The translations under genes were made by a program, and so were the position numbers. Below are positions 61,470 through 64,000 of a stretch of 64,000 bases of DNA, piece after piece. The notes beneath the pieces were generated by a model, which saw only the letters and a program-made list of their open reading frames with translations, searched no databases and was not told the DNA's origin. Every line of letters starts with the position of its first letter. The stretch's first letter is position 1. The stretch is from NCBI GenBank assembly GCA_943329845.2, contig CALQFM020000010.1:1-64000 (forward strand), written 5' to 3'. The stretch is from Candidatus Kuenenia stuttgartensis. Its GTDB lineage: Bacteria; Pseudomonadota; Alphaproteobacteria; SMXS01.

Positions 61470-61481
61470 TATGAAAAGCAG

Positions 61482-62687
61482 CTAAATGCGGTCCAGGGGC
61501 AGGATTTCGACCATGTCGCCGTCGTGGGCGGCGGGAACATGCGGCGGACGGATCACCAGGGCGCCGGCATTGGCGAACAGCGAGATCATGGAACTGTCCT
61601 GGGTACGGAACGGCGTGGCGACCGGCATGGTGCGGCCGTCGCCGCGCTCCAGGCTGGCGCGCATGTAGTCCTGGCGGTCGCGGTTGGCGGGCAGGTCGCA
61701 GCCCAGGATCGCCTGCTCGCGCGGCAGTTCTACCGGCCTGACGTCGAGCATGGCGCGGATCATCGGCACCAGGAACAGCAGGCCGCAAACCATTGCCGAT
61801 ACGGGGTTTCCGGGCAGGCCGAGCATCAGCGCGCCATCCATGCGGCCGAAGATGAGCGGCTTGCCGGGTCGCAGCGCGATCTTCCAGAAGTCGATTTCCA
61901 GGCCTACGTTGCCCAGAACCCTCTTCACCAGGTCATGGTCGCCGACGGAGGCGCCGCCGATCGTCACCAGGATGTCGGCGCCGCGTGCGCCTTCGACCAT
62001 GCCGCGCAGCGATTGCTCGTCGTCACGGGCGATACCGAGGTCGGTGGCGATGCCGCCATGGCGTTCGATCAGTGCCTTCAGCGCGATCGAGTTGGAGCTC
62101 ACGATCTGGTTCGGCCCGACCGGCTCACCGGGCCGGACCAGTTCGTCGCCGGTTGCCAGCAAGGCCACGCGGGGTTTGCGCCGCACGTCCGCCCAGGGCA
62201 CGCCCATCGCGGCGAGCAACCCGACGCCGGCGGGCGACAGCACCCGGCCGGCGCGGAGCAGGACGTCGTCCTCGCGGAAGTCGATGCCCGCGCGGCGGAT
62301 ATGCTGTCCGAGACCGCCGGCTTCCCTCACCGTCACGGTGCCTTCGCCCGTATCCGTATCTTCCTGAAGCACAACGGCGTTGGCGCCCGCGGGCACCGGT
62401 CCGCCGGTGAAGATGCGAACGGCCTCTCCCGGTCCGACGGTGCCGTCGAAAGCATCGCCCGCCGGCGCGTGACCCACCACGCGCAGCGTCGCCGGTACCG
62501 AGGCGATGTCTTCGGCTCGGACCGCGTAGCCGTCCATGGCCGAAACGTCGAACGGTGGCTGGGTACGGCGCGCGGCGGCATCGACGGCGAGCGACCGTCC
62601 CGCCGCCTCGGCCAGTGAGACGCTCTCCGACGGCATCAGCGGGCATTGCCCGAGGATGCGCTCCAGCGCTTCATCGACCGAGATCAT
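61482..62687 (-). CDS. moeA: Molybdopterin molybdotransferase
   Basis: Inserts molybdenum into molybdopterin-AMP. 401 residues. Seen: VSLAEAAGRSLAVDAAARRTQPPFDVSAMDGYAVRAED at the N-terminus, the MogA-like domain with ILVTIGGASVGDHDLVKRVL, and GLPGNPVSAMVCGLLFLVP. Normal length for MoeA. It follows moaC immediately (one base between them). Confidence 0.96.
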   Translation of the reverse strand: MISVDEALERILGQCPLMPSESVSLAEAAGRSLAVDAAARRTQPPFDVSAMDGYAVRAEDIASVPATLRVVGHAPAGDAFDGTVGPGEAVRIFTGGPVPAGANAVVLQEDTDTGEGTVTVREAGGLGQHIRRAGIDFREDDVLLRAGRVLSPAGVGLLAAMGVPWADVRRKPRVALLATGDELVRPGEPVGPNQIVSSNSIALKALIERHGGIATDLGIARDDEQSLRGMVEGARGADILVTIGGASVGDHDLVKRVLGNVGLEIDFWKIALRPGKPLIFGRMDGALMLGLPGNPVSAMVCGLLFLVPMIRAMLDVRPVELPREQAILGCDLPANRDRQDYMRASLERGDGRTMPVATPFRTQDSSMISLFANAGALVIRPPHVPAAHDGDMVEILPLDRI

Positions 62688-62688
62688 G

Positions 62689-63165
62689 CTATTCGCCTTC
62701 GAACGTGCCGGACTTGCCGCCCGACTTGTGGATCAGCCTGATGTCGCCGATCCGCATGGCGCGGTCGACGGCCTTGCACATGTCGTAGATGGTAAGCGCG
62801 GCGACGGAAACGGCGGTCAGCGCTTCCATTTCCACGCCGGTCCTGCCGGTCACCTTCACCGTCGCCTCGATCTCGACGGCGTTGTCCGCGTCGAGGCTGG
62901 CCAGCTCGAGGGTGACCTTGTCGAGGGGCAGGGGATGGCACAGCGGAATCAGCTCGGACGTGCGCTTGGCGGCCATGATGCCGGCCAGGCGGGCCACGCC
63001 CAGCACGTCGCCCTTCTTGTGGCGGCCTTCGCGGATCATGGCGAGGGTTTCCGGCAGCATGACGATGCGGCCCCTGGCGACTGCGACCCGTTCGGTGACG
63101 GACTTGCCCGACACATCGACCATGACCGCGTTGCCGTCACTGTCGAAATGCGTCAGGCCGGCCAT
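62689..63165 (-). CDS. moaC: Cyclic pyranopterin monophosphate synthase
   Basis: Second protein of molybdenum cofactor synthesis step 1. 158 residues from the ATG at 63165 ([21 protein letters not shown]). Catalytic region includes [39 protein letters not shown] and [11 protein letters not shown]. The open frame extends 26 codons further, but only inside trpC. The ATG overlaps the trpC stop. Confidence 0.96.
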   Translation of the reverse strand: MAGLTHFDSDGNAVMVDVSGKSVTERVAVARGRIVMLPETLAMIREGRHKKGDVLGVARLAGIMAAKRTSELIPLCHPLPLDKVTLELASLDADNAVEIEATVKVTGRTGVEMEALTAVSVAALTIYDMCKAVDRAMRIGDIRLIHKSGGKSGTFEGE

Positions 63166-63959
63166 CACGCGGCTCCCAGCAGCGCCGCGGTGGCACGGGC
63201 AACGTCCGGCTGCTTCATCAGGGATTCGCCCACCAGGAAGCACTTCATGTTGTAGCGGGCCAGGTCGACCAGCTCGTCATGGGTATGGATGCCACTCTCG
63301 CCGACGACCAGGCGGTCGATCGGCACGCGCGGGCCCAGGTCGCGGGCGGTCTGCAGGTCGACGGTCAGGGTCTTCAGGTTGCGGTTGTTGATGCCGATGA
63401 GCGGCACGTCGAGGTCGAGCGCGCGGTCCAGTTCCTTGGCATTGTGGACTTCCACCAGCACGTCCATGCCCCAGTTGGCGGCGCACACCGCCAGCTCCAT
63501 GGCCTGGCTGTCCTCCAGCGCGGCCATGATCAGCAGGATGCAGTCGGCGCCCAGCGCGCGCGCCTCGGCGACCTGGTAGGGATCGAGCATGAAGTCCTTG
63601 CGCAGCACCGGCAGGGAGACCGCCTTGCGCGCGGCGACCAGATAGGCGTCGTCGCCCTGGAAATAGGGGACGTCGGTCAGCACCGACAGGCAGGTGGCGC
63701 CACCTGCCTCGTAGGCGCGGGCCAGTGCCGGCGGATCGAAATCGGCTCGGATCAGGCCTTTCGACGGGCTGGCCTTCTTGATCTCGGCGATCAGTCCGAA
63801 GCCGCCGCCTTCGACGACCGCGTGCAGGCTCGCCATGAAGCCGCGCGGCGGCGAGGCGGCGCGTGCGGCGTCCTCGATCACGGAAAGGGGGCGTGCCGCC
63901 TTGCAGGCGGCCACATGCTGGCGTTTGTCGGCGCAGATTCTGGCGAGGACGTCGGTCAT
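63165..63959 (-). CDS. trpC: Indole-3-glycerol phosphate synthase
   Basis: Closes the indole ring in tryptophan synthesis. 264 residues, monofunctional (no TrpF fused). Active-site motif [18 protein letters not shown], then [35 protein letters not shown] and [15 protein letters not shown]. The ATG at 63959 overlaps the trpD stop. Order trpD-trpC-moaC-moeA-lexA is standard for the class. Confidence 0.97.
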   Translation of the reverse strand: MTDVLARICADKRQHVAACKAARPLSVIEDAARAASPPRGFMASLHAVVEGGGFGLIAEIKKASPSKGLIRADFDPPALARAYEAGGATCLSVLTDVPYFQGDDAYLVAARKAVSLPVLRKDFMLDPYQVAEARALGADCILLIMAALEDSQAMELAVCAANWGMDVLVEVHNAKELDRALDLDVPLIGINNRNLKTLTVDLQTARDLGPRVPIDRLVVGESGIHTHDELVDLARYNMKCFLVGESLMKQPDVARATAALLGAA

Positions 63960-64000
63960 GGGGCGTTCGACAGTGTCACGAGTTTGTCGAGGGTAGCCTT
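63956..64000 (-). CDS. trpD: Anthranilate phosphoribosyltransferase, C-terminal end only
   Basis: The last 14 codons before a TGA at 63958-63956 read [14 protein letters not shown], typical of the TrpD C-terminus. The stop overlaps the trpC ATG. The rest of the gene lies beyond the window. Confidence 0.75.
   Translation of the reverse strand, partial: KATLDKLVTLSNAP

Noticed and set aside
63165-63243. Longer moaC starting at 63243
   Set aside because: The added 26 residues lie inside trpC and lack family similarity; the ATG at 63165 gives the normal start.

Overview
The window is high-GC bacterial chromosome from an alphaproteobacterium whose order I cannot fix. Class-level evidence is the gene order (clpP-clpX-lon-hup; nuoA-N then birA-rnj-mce-DUF1467-proS-lolC-lolD-dnaE; rpsB-tsf-pyrH-frr-uppS-cdsA-dxr-rseP-bamA-skp; trpD-trpC-moaC-moeA-lexA and gltX-gltA), the short proline-tRNA ligase without an editing insert, and a lexA operator of the alphaproteobacterial form GTTC-N7-GTTC. 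Nearly all of the window is core housekeeping DNA, tightly packed. I see no prophage, insertion sequence, CRISPR array or defence island.

Layout. 1-6343, minus strand: a DEAD-box RNA helicase cut by the window edge, parE, a low-GC island with one orphan gene, then the nitrogen-control operon glnB-glnA. 6477-11391, plus strand: an aminotransferase, tRNA-His, a cytochrome P450, the NAD(P)H-hydrate repair enzyme and a membrane protein of unknown function. 11467-18131: tRNA-Leu, then the protein quality-control block tig-clpP-clpX-lon-hupB. 18162-18970: tRNA-Val, a GIY-YIG protein and two identical tRNA-Asp genes. 19014-33332: a complete 14-subunit complex I operon behind a strong sigma70-type promoter. 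33343-44503: birA, RNase J, methylmalonyl-CoA epimerase, DUF1467, proS, the lipoprotein exporter lolC-lolD, dnaE and a Nudix hydrolase. 44621-55528: translation factors, isoprenoid and phospholipid precursors, the outer-membrane assembly genes rseP-bamA-skp, and fabZ. 55631-64000: gltA and gltX on the minus strand, comEC on the plus strand, then lexA, moeA, moaC, trpC and the end of trpD on the minus strand.

The most notable observation is an absence. In most alphaproteobacteria fabZ sits inside a lipid A cluster (bamA-skp-lpxD-fabZ-lpxA-lpxI-lpxB-gltA). Here lpxD is missing on one side of fabZ and lpxA, lpxI and lpxB are missing on the other, while the flanking genes keep their order. fabZ is left alone between two strong terminator hairpins. 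Either the lipid A genes have moved, or this outer-membrane bacterium (it has BamA, Skp and LolCD) makes no lipid A. Second-tier observations are a low-GC orphan gene bracketed by a 14-bp inverted repeat that also repeats part of its own N-terminus, a sigma54 promoter with a plausible NtrC site ahead of glnBA, a clpP leader whose hairpin loop holds an alternative start codon, and a slippage-prone 15-bp tandem repeat in the helicase tail.

Promoter, terminator and start-codon calls were made by eye. Functional names rest on motif recognition and gene order, without database searches.
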